The translations under genes were made by a program, and so were the position numbers. Below are positions 8,038 to 16,201 of a stretch of DNA of 64,000 bases, piece after piece. The notes under the pieces are model-generated. The model saw only the letters and a list, made by a program, of their open reading frames with translations, was not told the DNA's origin and made no database searches. Each line of letters opens with the position of its first letter. Within the stretch, counting starts at the first letter, position 1. The DNA is from an uncultured Clostridia bacterium (GTDB lineage: Bacteria; Bacillota; Clostridia; Oscillospirales; Butyricicoccaceae), in NCBI GenBank assembly GCA_947648385.1, contig CANSNO010000001.1:1-64000 (forward strand), read 5' to 3'.

Positions 8038-8038
8038 T

Positions 8039-8071
8039 CCCCACAAAACCTTCGATTTGTGTGGGGGCCCC
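8039..8071. repeat. Dispersed repeat element, copy B (hairpin end)
   Basis: CCCCACA (8039-8045) pairs with TGTGGGG (8060-8066), followed by the GGGGGCCCC signature. The sequence after it (8072-8133) is GC-rich with short inverted repeats, but it does not clearly match the core of copies A, C and D, so this copy is partial or divergent. It lies between the two spoIIID 3' ends. Confidence 0.6.
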
Positions 8072-8133
8072 GTGTATTTTATAGCCTTCGGTCGGCAGAG
8101 CCTCCCTGCGGCGAGAGCGCCATAAGCCGTCCT

Positions 8134-8385
8134 CTATTTGCTCTCCAGATACTTTTTCCTCGTTGCCTCCCCACCCCTGATATGGCGCTCTTCTTTGTTG
8201 CGCTTTAAAACCTTCTGGGTCTCCTCGTAAAGGCCTCGGTTCAAGTTGTAAAGCCTTTTGGTCACATCGCAGTGTACCGTCGATTTTGAAATGCCAAAGG
8301 CCTGGGCGGCGCTCCTGACGGTGGCGTTGTTTTCGGTGATATATAAAGCCAGCGTGACGGCTCTCTCCTCGGGGTTGCCTTTCAT
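8134..8385 (-). CDS. spoIIID: SpoIIID, mother-cell sporulation transcription factor
   Basis: The 83-residue product has the SpoIIID layout: a helix-turn-helix (about 22-45, containing VRSAAQAFGISKSTVHCDV) and the basic C-terminal helix RHIRGGEATRKKYLESK that contacts the minor groove. SpoIIID is a mother-cell regulator that activates and represses sigma-E genes and helps switch on sigma-K. The ATG is preceded by TAGGAGGAAC. A good sigma-E promoter lies 28-58 bases upstream, as expected from Bacillus regulation. It is a stand-alone gene; its length is slightly under the usual 90 residues or so. Confidence 0.95.
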   Translation of the reverse strand: MKGNPEERAVTLALYITENNATVRSAAQAFGISKSTVHCDVTKRLYNLNRGLYEETQKVLKRNKEERHIRGGEATRKKYLESK

Positions 8386-8413
8386 ACCTGTTCCTCCTAA
8401 ACATACTTTGTAA

Positions 8414-8443
8414 AAGGTATGTCTGGGGGAGGAAAAATATGAT
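8414..8443 (-). promoter_or_regulatory. Sigma-E-type promoter of spoIIID
   Basis: On the minus strand ATCATATT (8436-8443) and CATACCTT (8414-8421) are 14 bases apart. This is close to the sigma-E consensus (-35 CATATT, -10 CATACA-T) and sits directly before spoIIID, a known sigma-E target in Bacillus. Confidence 0.75.
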
Positions 8444-8482
8444 AGTCATATCAAAGAGTTGGCCGCCTGACCTTTTTAAAGT

Positions 8483-9013
8483 TTACAGTTTGCACTCGAG
8501 CTGACAGTCAAAGGGTTCTTTCTCAACATGGGCCTGCTCGTATCGTTCAGCTTCCACACAGCCCATTTTTTTGTAAAAGGCCTGGGTTTCCACCGCCGAA
8601 TGGGCCGAGATATAAAGCTTCTCGCCTCCGTGGCGTTTTGCCCAGTCCTTGGCCGCCGAGAAAAGCGCGCGACCGATGCCGCATCCCCTCATATCCGCCG
8701 ATACATGTATGCAGGAAAGGTCGAGGTATTTATTGTCGCCCCCGAAAAGCCTGCTTTCCACCGAGGTAAAGCCTTTCAGTTTTTCGTTTTCAAAAGCTCC
8801 GTATACAAGCCCTCCTGTGGCGGCGGTGTTTTTCAAACAGGATACCAGAAAATCATAGTCCTCATCTGTCCAGTCGTCTATAAAAGGCGCTTTCCTGATG
8901 ATCCACTCGCCATTTTCCTTTCGCCAGCAGTCGTTCACTTCCTGACGCCTGATAAATCCGTCAAATAGCTCCCTGCAAAGCTCCTCTTTAACTATTATCC
9001 TGTATTCAAGCAT
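8483..9013 (-). CDS. GNAT-family N-acetyltransferase
   Basis: This 176-residue protein has the GNAT fold: strand beta-4 with LDLSCIHVSADMRGCGIGRALF, holding the acetyl-CoA pyrophosphate-binding R-G-x-G-I-G loop at about 115-121, then AKDWAKRHGGEKLYISAHS and the C-terminal FYKKMGC motif. It transfers acetyl groups from acetyl-CoA, usually to small amines or protein N-termini; the substrate cannot be read. GGAGG precedes the ATG by nine bases. It is monocistronic with its own promoter. Confidence 0.88.
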   Translation of the reverse strand: MLEYRIIVKEELCRELFDGFIRRQEVNDCWRKENGEWIIRKAPFIDDWTDEDYDFLVSCLKNTAATGGLVYGAFENEKLKGFTSVESRLFGGDNKYLDLSCIHVSADMRGCGIGRALFSAAKDWAKRHGGEKLYISAHSAVETQAFYKKMGCVEAERYEQAHVEKEPFDCQLECKL

Positions 9014-9042
9014 ATGAGATCCTCCGTGATAATTCTGCTGTT

Positions 9043-9071
9043 ATTGTATCACAGTTTTGAGAACATGAAAA
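9043..9071 (-). promoter_or_regulatory. Sigma-A promoter of the acetyltransferase gene
   Basis: On the minus strand TTTTCA (9066-9071) and TACAAT (9043-9048) are separated by 17 bases, about 30 bases before the ATG. Confidence 0.65.
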
Positions 9072-9189
9072 TAAATGGGCATTTAAAATGTCCTCAAAAT
9101 AACCCCAGGCCTTCACCACCCCGCGCTCCGTGGCATATTATGGTTTGTCGGCGTGTGGGCTGGGTTGTAACCCTTTGCCAGACGCGCCA

Positions 9190-9210
9190 TATAATGAAAG
9201 CAGGTATAAT
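9190..9210 (+). promoter_or_regulatory. Probable promoter region of ABC importer 1
   Basis: Two TATAAT hexamers (9190-9195 and 9205-9210) lie 27-47 bases before the ATPase start. The only -35-like sequence, TTGTAA at 9165-9170, is 19 bases from the first. I saw no thiamine-pyrophosphate or other riboswitch signature in 9072-9236. Confidence 0.45.
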
Positions 9211-9236
9211 TTTTCAAACGGAAGGAGCCACGACTC

Positions 9237-9986
9237 ATGATCGTCAGTGCGCGGTCCGTATCCCTCACCTACCAGTCGGCGGACGGCGAAGTGGAAGCCC
9301 TGAAGGAAGTCTCCTTCGATATAAACGAAGGGGAGTTCATCAGCCTTGTGGGCCCCTCGGGATGCGGAAAATCCACCCTTTTATCTATAATCGCCGGCCT
9401 CGAGAGGCCTACCTCGGGGACGGTTTATGTCGACGGAGAGGCTGTCACAGGCCCCTCCGAAAAGATAGGCTTTATGCCGCAAAAGGACCAGCTTTTCCCA
9501 TGGAGAACCATTTGGGGAAACGTCACCCTCGGTCCCGAACTGAGAAAACAGAAGGACGCCTCGCTGGCCGAAAGCTTGCTTGAAAGATACGGCTTGAGCG
9601 ATTTTAAAAAGAAGACCCCCTCCCAGCTTTCGGGCGGCATGAGGCAGCGCTGCGCCCTTATACGCACCCTCGCCACCGACCCGAAGATACTGCTCTTGGA
9701 TGAACCTTTTTCGGCGCTGGATTACCAGACGAGGCTTTCGGTCTCGGCCGATATCCACGGCATAATATGCAACGAGAAAAAGACGGCTCTCCTCGTCACA
9801 CACGACATCTCCGAGGCCGTCAGCCTTTCGGACAGAATCGTCGTGCTGTCAAAAAGGCCGGGGCAGGTCAAGGACATATACGATTTGACAGACCTCAAGG
9901 GTCTTTCCCCCATGGAGCGCCGAAGCGACGGCCGCTTTAAGGAGTTCTTCAATGAAATATGGAAGGAGCTTGATATCAATGTCTGA
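9237..9986 (+). CDS. ABC importer 1, ATPase subunit (NitT/TauT type)
   Basis: This 249-residue ATPase has Walker A GPSGCGKST at about 38-46, the Q-loop MPQKDQLFPW, the signature LSGGMRQR near 138, Walker B ILLLDEPFSALD and the H-loop LLVTHDISEA. The DQLFPW form of the Q-loop is typical of SsuB/TauB/ThiZ-type systems that take up small organic molecules with NMT1-like binding proteins. AAGGAG is eight bases before the ATG. The permease and binding protein follow with overlapping ends, so the three form one operon. Confidence 0.92.
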   Translation: MIVSARSVSLTYQSADGEVEALKEVSFDINEGEFISLVGPSGCGKSTLLSIIAGLERPTSGTVYVDGEAVTGPSEKIGFMPQKDQLFPWRTIWGNVTLGPELRKQKDASLAESLLERYGLSDFKKKTPSQLSGGMRQRCALIRTLATDPKILLLDEPFSALDYQTRLSVSADIHGIICNEKKTALLVTHDISEAVSLSDRIVVLSKRPGQVKDIYDLTDLKGLSPMERRSDGRFKEFFNEIWKELDINV

Positions 9987-10791
9987 GGGTATATCTGTCC
10001 TCCGTGCCGAATATCTTGAAGAGCAAAGGAAAAACCGCAGGGCCGTCACCTTTTGGCGCTGGGCTTTGCTTTTGCTTTTCTTTGTGGGATGGGAAGCGGC
10101 GGCAAGGGCCGAGCTTATCGACCCCTTTATCTTCAGCTGTCCCTCCCGAATGGCCATGACGCTGGCCTCCCTTTTCAGCTCGGGTGAGCTTTTCCTCCAT
10201 GTGGGAACATCGGTTCTCGAGACGATTGCCGGCTTTATCCTCGGCACCCTGGCAGGTACGGCCATAGCCGTCGCCCTCTGGTGGAGTGATTTCTGCTCAA
10301 AGGTCGCCGAGCCGTATCTCGTTGTGCTGAACTCGTTGCCAAAAACGGCCCTCGGCCCCATATTCATTGTCTGGATGGGAGCCGGCCCCGGAGCCATAAT
10401 CGCCATGACGCTGGCCATATCCCTTATCGTCACGATACTTGATATGCTAAACGGCTTTCTTGAGACCGACAAGGAGAAAATACGCCTTATGAGGACGCTG
10501 GGGGCGAGCAAGCTGCAAATACTTTTCAAGCTGGTGCTGCCCTCCAATTTTGCCACCATGATAAATGCCCTCAAGGTCAACGTGGGTCTTTCATGGGTCG
10601 GCGTTATTATGGGAGAGTTCCTCGTCTCAAAGGCGGGCCTCGGTTACCTGATAGTCTATGGCTCGCAGGTGTTCAAGATGGATCTTGTAATGACAACGGT
10701 GCTTATTCTGGCCCTCTCTGCCGCGCTGATGTACAGGTGCATATTGTGGCTGGAAAAGGCGTTGAAAAAATATATGGGAGTGACTGTATGA
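9979..10791 (+). CDS. ABC importer 1, permease subunit
   Basis: This 270-residue inner-membrane permease of the BPD_transp_1 class has about six membrane segments and the EAA-type coupling loop (MRTLGASKLQILFKLVLPS, about 178-196). I chose the ATG at 9979 because AAGGAG (9963-9968) is ten bases ahead; an in-frame ATG at 9952 lacks a site. It overlaps the ATPase gene by eight bases and shares ATGA with the next gene. Confidence 0.9.
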   Translation: MSEGISVLRAEYLEEQRKNRRAVTFWRWALLLLFFVGWEAAARAELIDPFIFSCPSRMAMTLASLFSSGELFLHVGTSVLETIAGFILGTLAGTAIAVALWWSDFCSKVAEPYLVVLNSLPKTALGPIFIVWMGAGPGAIIAMTLAISLIVTILDMLNGFLETDKEKIRLMRTLGASKLQILFKLVLPSNFATMINALKVNVGLSWVGVIMGEFLVSKAGLGYLIVYGSQVFKMDLVMTTVLILALSAALMYRCILWLEKALKKYMGVTV

Positions 10792-11840
10792 AAAAAATCA
10801 TCGCAATTCTTCTGGCCCTGCTCACCATGACGGGGCTGCTGTCGGCCTGCTCGGGCAAGGATGAGGACCCTGTGGGCAATGAACCCAAGACCGAGACAGA
10901 GGTCAAGACCGGCGACAAGGAGCAGGAAAAGAAGCTGACCGAGATAAGCCTCAGCGAGGTCACCCACTCGGTTTTCTACGCCCCTCTCTATGCCGCCATC
11001 CATCAGGGCTTCTTTGAGGAAGAGGGCCTGGCGGTCGAGCTTTCCAACGGCGGCGGAGCCGACAAGGTCATGACGGCCGTGCTGGCCAATCAGGCCGACA
11101 TCGGTCTGGCCGGCCCCGAGGCTTCAATCTATGTGCTGGCCGAAGGCAGGGAGGATCACCCCGTCGTATTCGCCCAGCTGACAAAGAGGGACGGCTCCTT
11201 CCTTGTGGGCCGCGAGGATGTTCCCTTCAGCTGGGATATGCTCAAGGGCGCCACTGTCATCGGCGGACGCAAGGGCGGCGTGCCCGAGATGACGCTGGAA
11301 TATGTTATGCGCCAGAACGGCGTCATTCCCCATGAGGACGCCGTCGTCGACACCTCCGTTCAGTTCAACATGATGGCCGGAGCCTTCACGGGCGGCAACG
11401 GCGATTATGTCACCCTTTTCGAGCCGACGGCCACCGAGGTCGAAATGGCCGGGCAGGGCTATGTGCTGACCTCTATCGGTCAGGAGAGCGGCGAGATACC
11501 CTATACGGCATTCTTCGCCTCCAAGAGCTATATTGAAAAGAACCCCGAGATAATCCAGAGCTTTACAAACGCCATTCAGAAGGGCCAGACATGGGTCGAT
11601 ACCCATTCGGCCGAGGAGGTTGCCGAGGCCGTCGCCGACCAGTTCCCCGACACCAAGATGGATGTTCTAGTACCCGTCATCCAGCGTCACAAGGACATCG
11701 ACGCCTGGTGTACCACTCCTGTCATGAAGCAGGAGGCCCTCGAAAGACTTGAGGACGTCATGGAGACAGCCGGAGAGCTGCCCGAAAGGGTCGAGTTTTC
11801 CGAGCTTGTCGACAATTCCTTTGCCGAAAAGGCTAAATAG
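10788..11840 (+). CDS. ABC importer 1, substrate-binding lipoprotein (NMT1/SsuA-like)
   Basis: This 350-residue lipoprotein begins at the ATG of an ATGA overlap with the permease. The signal peptide ends in the lipobox LLSAC, so Cys24 or so is lipid-anchored. The mature part starts with an acidic linker and then the NMT1-type opening HSVFYAPLYAAIHQGFFEEEGL. It also has the second-lobe motif VIGGRKGGVPEMTLEYVM. Proteins of this class bind nitrate, taurine, aliphatic sulfonates or pyrimidine precursors of thiamine; the ligand cannot be told here, and no biosynthetic gene is adjacent. Confidence 0.9.
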   Translation: MKKIIAILLALLTMTGLLSACSGKDEDPVGNEPKTETEVKTGDKEQEKKLTEISLSEVTHSVFYAPLYAAIHQGFFEEEGLAVELSNGGGADKVMTAVLANQADIGLAGPEASIYVLAEGREDHPVVFAQLTKRDGSFLVGREDVPFSWDMLKGATVIGGRKGGVPEMTLEYVMRQNGVIPHEDAVVDTSVQFNMMAGAFTGGNGDYVTLFEPTATEVEMAGQGYVLTSIGQESGEIPYTAFFASKSYIEKNPEIIQSFTNAIQKGQTWVDTHSAEEVAEAVADQFPDTKMDVLVPVIQRHKDIDAWCTTPVMKQEALERLEDVMETAGELPERVEFSELVDNSFAEKAK

Positions 11841-11924
11841 CTTTCCCCTCATATAAAAAGCCGATTCGGGCATATACCGAGCAGTTCTAAGGAAGCACAG
11901 ACAAGTCGGTATTTGCAAGGTTAA

Positions 11925-11968
11925 AGAGAGGGCCGAGAAGCATACGCTTCTCTGCCCTCTCTATTTTT
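11925..11968 (+). terminator. Terminator after ABC importer 1
   Basis: AGAGAGGGC-GAGAAGC (11925-11941) pairs with GCTTCTC-GCCCTCTCT (11946-11962) around ATAC, then TTTTT follows at 11964-11968. Confidence 0.9.
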
Positions 11969-12446
11969 GTATAGAAATAAAGTTATATTTGCAAAAATCG
12001 CGCCAAATAGGGCAGCGTGTGAATAATGACAGCGAACTTGAAGTTTATGCTGGGGTGTTCTTGCACGGCTGCGAGCTTTATCCACGCGGTAGAATCGTTT
12101 GAACAAGCTTTGCAATTCTTCTTTTTCTATCGGCTAACAAGCGTTTGATACCGACAACATGCAACGGCGCCTTCAGTTTCGGGGTGGGCAGCCCTTTGTG
12201 CGGCTTTGTATATATCACGGCCAACGGCGAGGACCGGGCCTTGTATCCGGAGGTAGAGGGCATAATTGTTTTGACAGTGGAGCTTTAAATTGCATTTAAA
12301 TTTAAAAAAACAGCCGTCAGCTGTTTCATTATCCCCTTCACTTCGACGGCTTTAATCACATAAGCTCAGCGGCGGCGGGTCAAAAGACCTGCCGCCGCTT
12401 TATGCTACCCGAAAAAACTTCAATCAAGCAGCGAGTTTATTCCTTT
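11969..12446. other. Gene-free gap with possible decayed coding sequence and one strong hairpin
   Basis: No intact gene is visible. On the plus strand two short open stretches lie in different frames. One runs from a GTG near 12020 to a stop near 12100 (NNDSELEVYAGVFLHGCEL). The other runs from about 12105 to 12288 (contains GFVYITANGEDRALYPEVEG). This looks like a gene with a frameshift, though I do not recognise it. A strong hairpin lies at 12368-12399 (AGCGGCGGC/GCCGCCGCT) with only a weak T tract. Confidence 0.4.
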
Positions 12447-13040
12447 TTAACCCAACAGGCCGAAAACCGTCGGCCCGGCCATTATGAGCAGCAGGCTGTA
12501 AACGGCGATAAAGGGCGGTTTTAAAAGCAGGATTATGAGAGAGAAATCCCGATATGACATATCGGTCATGCCCGAAAGGAGGCAGAGGGTGTCATCGGGG
12601 AAAAAGGGCAGCAGAATGGCCCACGCGAAAAAGCGGAGATACTTTTTTCCGCTCAGCTTGTGAATATACTTGTCGTAGGTCTTTTCGTCCACGAGGAGCA
12701 GAACGACCTTTTTGCCGAAGCGGCGAGCCAGAAGAAAGTTGATAAAGGAGCCTGTGACAACTCCGATATAATTCAGCGCAAAGCCCCACCACGGGCCGAA
12801 AGCCAAAACTCCCGTGGTCATCGTCACTCCGCCGGGAATAAAGGGCAGGACGACCTGAAGGATCTGTATTATGACAAAGACGGTCGGCCCCATGACCCCG
12901 GCCTTTGAGACGACGCCGCGCAGGGTGTCGATATCCTTGAACCAACCGCAGACCCATCCGTAAACCCCGAAAAGAACTATGGCCGCCGTGATGACAATGG
13001 CGACGGCATTTATCATGACCTTGTGCAGACGGTTTTGCAT
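12447..13040 (-). CDS. VTT/DedA-type (TVP38/TMEM64 family) membrane protein
   Basis: This 197-residue protein has five or six membrane segments and the VTT-domain pattern: FIPGGVTMTTGVLAFG near 70-85, NYIGVVTGSFINFLLARRFG near 90-110, and LPFFPDDTLCLLSG near 145-158. Relatives act as lipid scramblases or undecaprenyl/phosphatidyl carriers in membranes. It starts immediately after the stop of the histidine kinase gene with no gap, so it is the last gene of a response regulator, kinase, VTT operon. A membrane or envelope stress link is inference. Confidence 0.88.
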   Translation of the reverse strand: MQNRLHKVMINAVAIVITAAIVLFGVYGWVCGWFKDIDTLRGVVSKAGVMGPTVFVIIQILQVVLPFIPGGVTMTTGVLAFGPWWGFALNYIGVVTGSFINFLLARRFGKKVVLLLVDEKTYDKYIHKLSGKKYLRFFAWAILLPFFPDDTLCLLSGMTDMSYRDFSLIILLLKPPFIAVYSLLLIMAGPTVFGLLG

Positions 13041-15053
13041 TCAGGCGGTCTCTCCTTCCTGTGAAGAAATAAATATGCTGTCAAAGGCTACCTCGACTTT
13101 AAAAAGGTCGCCGTCTATCTCTATGGAAAAGCTTCCCTTCTGCAGCTCGGTCAGGCTTTTGGCTATATTCAGGCCAAGGCCGCTGCCCTCGGTATGTCGC
13201 GAGCTGTCGCCGCGGACAAAACGCTCGGTCAGCTCATCGGGGGCAATATTGAGCCTTTCGCGCGAGATGTTTTTCATGTCGAGCGCCACCTGTCCGCCCC
13301 TGTCGGTTACAGAAATGTAAAGGCGCGTACCGGGCTGGGAATATTTGGCGGCGTTGCCGAGAAGATTGTCTATGACGCGCCAGAAAAGTTTTCCGTCAGC
13401 CATAATATACCTTGCATCCTCCGGCATGTCAACCACCGGAGTGATATTTCCGTCCTCAAGCCTTTCGGAATATTCGCCAACCGCCTGATTGACAAGCTCG
13501 CAGAGGTTGACGGGCACAAGCTCGGGCGTTATATTGCCCGTGGCCGCCTTGGAGGCCTCGATAAGGTCGAGGGTCAGCTTTTTGAGCCTGTTGGCGTGTT
13601 TTTCAAGAATGTCGGCATATTCTATCGCCTTGCCCTCCAAAGGTTCCTTTTTTAAAAGGTCGACATAGTTGATTATGGAGGTGAGGGGCGTTTTGATATC
13701 ATGTGAGACGTTTGTTATAAGCTCGGTTTTAAGCCTTTCGCTTTTTATCTGCCGCTCGACGGCCTTGCCCATGCCTCCGGCAATGCTGTTCAGGTCTTCG
13801 GCAAGGCCTTTCAGCTCGCCGCGCATGGAGACCGTGTTTATCTTGTAATCCACGTCGCCCTCGGCGATGGCGCGGCTGCCCTTGATTATCTGCTTAAAGG
13901 CCTTTGATATGGAACAGGCGGCGTAAACCGTGACGGCGTACAAAGCGAAAAGAAGCAATATCACGCCGCCCGAGCCTCTGTCGGCGGCAATGACCGCGCA
14001 GAAAAAGGACGCCCACAGGAAACCGGCCGTCAATATAAACACCCTCCATTCAAGGGCTATCGTGCGAAAGGCGCGGCCCAGCCACAAAAAGAAACCTTTT
14101 GTCCACCGCCAGAAAAGGCGTACAAGCTTATAGCAAAGGGTGTTTTTCAAAATGCCGCCCATTTTCAGTCTGGCGGCCGTCGTCAGAATAAAGGAAAGCA
14201 GGCAGAGGGACAGCAGGCCGAACAGAAGCAGAAAGCCGATGAGACAATAAACACGGATGTTGCTCTCGTTCATGGCTATTTCGGCCAGCATTAGCAAAAA
14301 CATTACGCCAAAGCAGAAAACCGTACCCATGACGACGAGATATATGTCATAGGGCATCCTGTCTATCACATTGGGCGTTATGCCCTCTTTGCCTTTCACA
14401 TGGCCGGCGCCGCAGCAGAGGTATACCGTCGCCACGGCTATGGCGAGGGCCGACAATATGGCCGTCCAGAGCCATACGAACTGCCTGCCGCCGCCGATAT
14501 AGCCGTAAAGCAGCATTTGATAATAGAGACCGCCGAACTGGTGCAGCTTATAGGGCACGCCAATGTCGACAATTATGACCTCTTCTCCCCTTGCCTGCGC
14601 CGCCTCAAGGCTGTCGGCCCTGGCGGCCACCGAGGGAAAGTCGTTTTCATCAAAGTCTGCCAGATAATAAAAATACCGGCGGAAGGACGCCGGCTCGATG
14701 TAACTGTCCCAATCGGCGTCAGCGGAATTGGATATGGAAGCGCCGGAGCTTAAAACGGTAATTTCAAAGCGAATGTTGCTTTGATACTCGGTATAAGGGC
14801 CGACGCCGCGAGCGAGGTTATCGGCAAAGGAAGGCTCTTCAAGGCAGTAATAAACCACCGAATCGGCGTATTCGCTGATGGTTGTCTCATAGCCCAAGGT
14901 GTCAAAAAAGCCGTCCGGTCCCCCATCGGACGCGAAAAGTCCCATCTCGTTGGCGTAAACGCCGGCGGCGGCGCCCACTATCAAGCCGACGGAGGCGAAA
15001 AACACCAGAAATACGGCGGCCGTTTTGAGAGCGAGATTTTCGGTCAGCTTCAT
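13041..15053 (-). CDS. Sensor histidine kinase with multi-pass sensor domain
   Basis: This 670-residue kinase has an N-terminal membrane segment (about 10-32), an extracytoplasmic domain (about 33-190), and then about five more membrane segments up to about residue 390. A HAMP-like linker follows (GSRAIAEGDVDYKI). The HisKA H-box is NVSHDIKTPLTSIINY near 455, with the phospho-accepting His. The ATPase domain shows VIDNLLGNAAKYS and GSGLGLNIAKSL near 635. The cell-envelope-facing sensor plus multi-pass segment is typical of Clostridia kinases that sense envelope stress. It abuts the response regulator gene at 15054. Confidence 0.93.
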   Translation of the reverse strand: MKLTENLALKTAAVFLVFFASVGLIVGAAAGVYANEMGLFASDGGPDGFFDTLGYETTISEYADSVVYYCLEEPSFADNLARGVGPYTEYQSNIRFEITVLSSGASISNSADADWDSYIEPASFRRYFYYLADFDENDFPSVAARADSLEAAQARGEEVIIVDIGVPYKLHQFGGLYYQMLLYGYIGGGRQFVWLWTAILSALAIAVATVYLCCGAGHVKGKEGITPNVIDRMPYDIYLVVMGTVFCFGVMFLLMLAEIAMNESNIRVYCLIGFLLLFGLLSLCLLSFILTTAARLKMGGILKNTLCYKLVRLFWRWTKGFFLWLGRAFRTIALEWRVFILTAGFLWASFFCAVIAADRGSGGVILLLFALYAVTVYAACSISKAFKQIIKGSRAIAEGDVDYKINTVSMRGELKGLAEDLNSIAGGMGKAVERQIKSERLKTELITNVSHDIKTPLTSIINYVDLLKKEPLEGKAIEYADILEKHANRLKKLTLDLIEASKAATGNITPELVPVNLCELVNQAVGEYSERLEDGNITPVVDMPEDARYIMADGKLFWRVIDNLLGNAAKYSQPGTRLYISVTDRGGQVALDMKNISRERLNIAPDELTERFVRGDSSRHTEGSGLGLNIAKSLTELQKGSFSIEIDGDLFKVEVAFDSIFISSQEGETA

Positions 15054-15755
15054 TTACATCTTCTCCATTTTATAGCCCAGACCCCAAACCACCTTTAAAT
15101 ACCTCGGCTCGGAGGGGTTAATCTCAATCTTTTCACGCAGGTGGCGTATATGTACGGCTACGGCGCTTTCCGAGCCGTAGGCCTCCTCGTTCCAGATGTG
15201 GCTGTATATCTGTGCCGAGGAATAGACCCTGCCGGGGCTTTCCATAAGCATTTTGAGTATGTTGTATTCCATAGGCGTCAGGCCGATAGGGCGGCCGTCG
15301 ACCGTCACGGTCTTTGTTTCGTCATCCAGCTCGACTCCGCCGACGACAAGGTGTGTCCTGGGCTTGTCCATGCCGCCGAGATTGGTGTAGCGGCGCAGCT
15401 GGGAGCGCACACGGGCCTGCACCTCGAGAGGATTGAAGGGCTTTGTGATATAATCGTCGGCCCCCATGTTGAGGCCCTGTATTTTGTCGGTGTCCTCGCT
15501 TTTAGCCGTCAGCAGAAGGATGGGAAAATTATACTTTTCCCTTATCTTTGCCATGGCCTCTATGCCGTCCATCTCGGGCATCATGATATCCAGCAGGGCC
15601 AGATGTATCTCCGTGGTCTCGGCTGTCTTTAACGCCTGAGCGCCGTTTTCGGCCTCGATGATATTGTATAGCTCGTTTGACAGATAGGCCCTAAGGGCCG
15701 AGCGTATGTCCTTTTCGTCGTCACATATAAGTATATTATACAAGCTGCCACACAC
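15054..15755 (-). CDS. OmpR-family response regulator
   Basis: Receiver domain: CDDEKD acidic pocket, phospho-accepting Asp in LLDIMMPEMDG, switch Thr in LLTAKSEDT and Lys in YITKPFNPLE. The winged-helix DNA-binding domain follows (LTPMEYNILKMLMESPGRVYS, and VWGLGYKME at the end). The longest frame begins at a GTG (15753-15755), but that codon sits inside the ribosome site GAAAGGTG. A TTG at 15741-15743, nine bases after this site, is the more likely start (229 residues). It heads the operon with the kinase and the VTT protein. Confidence 0.93.
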   Translation of the reverse strand: MCGSLYNILICDDEKDIRSALRAYLSNELYNIIEAENGAQALKTAETTEIHLALLDIMMPEMDGIEAMAKIREKYNFPILLLTAKSEDTDKIQGLNMGADDYITKPFNPLEVQARVRSQLRRYTNLGGMDKPRTHLVVGGVELDDETKTVTVDGRPIGLTPMEYNILKMLMESPGRVYSSAQIYSHIWNEEAYGSESAVAVHIRHLREKIEINPSEPRYLKVVWGLGYKMEKM

Positions 15756-15944
15756 CTTTCAAGTAATATTTTATCAGCCTTGGCTTTAAGAATAAAGGGT
15801 TTTATTTTTTAATCTTTCTTTAAGGATATAACTATAGACGGTAAAAAGCCGCTGAAAGTTTCCTGTCAAAAGGGGCTTCCGCATCATATAATGATAAAAA
15901 AGCCGCCGTGAAGCAAGGCGGCGGACAAAAAGGGAGTGTCTTTT

Positions 15945-16160
15945 ATGGACTTGAGAAACGGAAATATCACCCTCAATGAGATAATGCAAAACCCAAGGGC
16001 GGCCGCCCTTTTGAGGCAGGCCTTCCCTGCCATGGCAAACAACCCCATGATGATGAGAATGGGCAGGAACATGAGCCTCAACCGCATCCTTTCCCATGCC
16101 CGGGGGAGGGTGCCCCAAAGCCAGATAAACGCCGTTATAAACCAGTTGAGACAAATATAA
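15945..16160 (+). CDS. Small protein of unknown function, Asn/Met/Arg-rich
   Basis: The ATG at 15945 is nine bases after AGGGAG; a GTG at 15936 overlaps that site and is less likely. The product is 71 residues: a start LRNGNITLNEIMQNPRAA, a helix LLRQAFPAMANN, a Met/Arg-rich turn (MMMRMGRNM), and a C-terminal amphipathic helix ending INAVINQLRQI. It has no signal or membrane segment. A TATAAT lies near 15886-15891 and a hairpin (CCGCC/GGCGG) in the leader near 15903-15924. I believe similar short proteins occur in Clostridia, but I can give no function. It is isolated between two operons on the other strand. Confidence 0.75.
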   Translation: MDLRNGNITLNEIMQNPRAAALLRQAFPAMANNPMMMRMGRNMSLNRILSHARGRVPQSQINAVINQLRQI

Positions 16161-16169
16161 AACTGCATA

Positions 16170-16199
16170 AAAAAGCCTCCCCGAAAAGGGAGGCTTTTT
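16170..16199. terminator. Bidirectional terminator
   Basis: AAAAAGCCTCCC (16170-16181) pairs with GGGAGGCTTTTT (16188-16199). It ends both the small plus-strand gene and the minus-strand ABC operon. Confidence 0.92.
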
Positions 16200-16201
16200 A
16201 C

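Noticed and set aside
7973..8449. Minus-strand frame of 158 codons covering spoIIID
   Set aside because: It crosses spoIIID, the repeat and the truncated copy in a different frame. The 83-residue SpoIIID frame is plainly the real gene.
9072..9236. Thiamine-pyrophosphate riboswitch before importer 1
   Set aside because: I looked for the conserved CTGAGA and the ACCTGAT/GGATAATGCC parts and did not find them.
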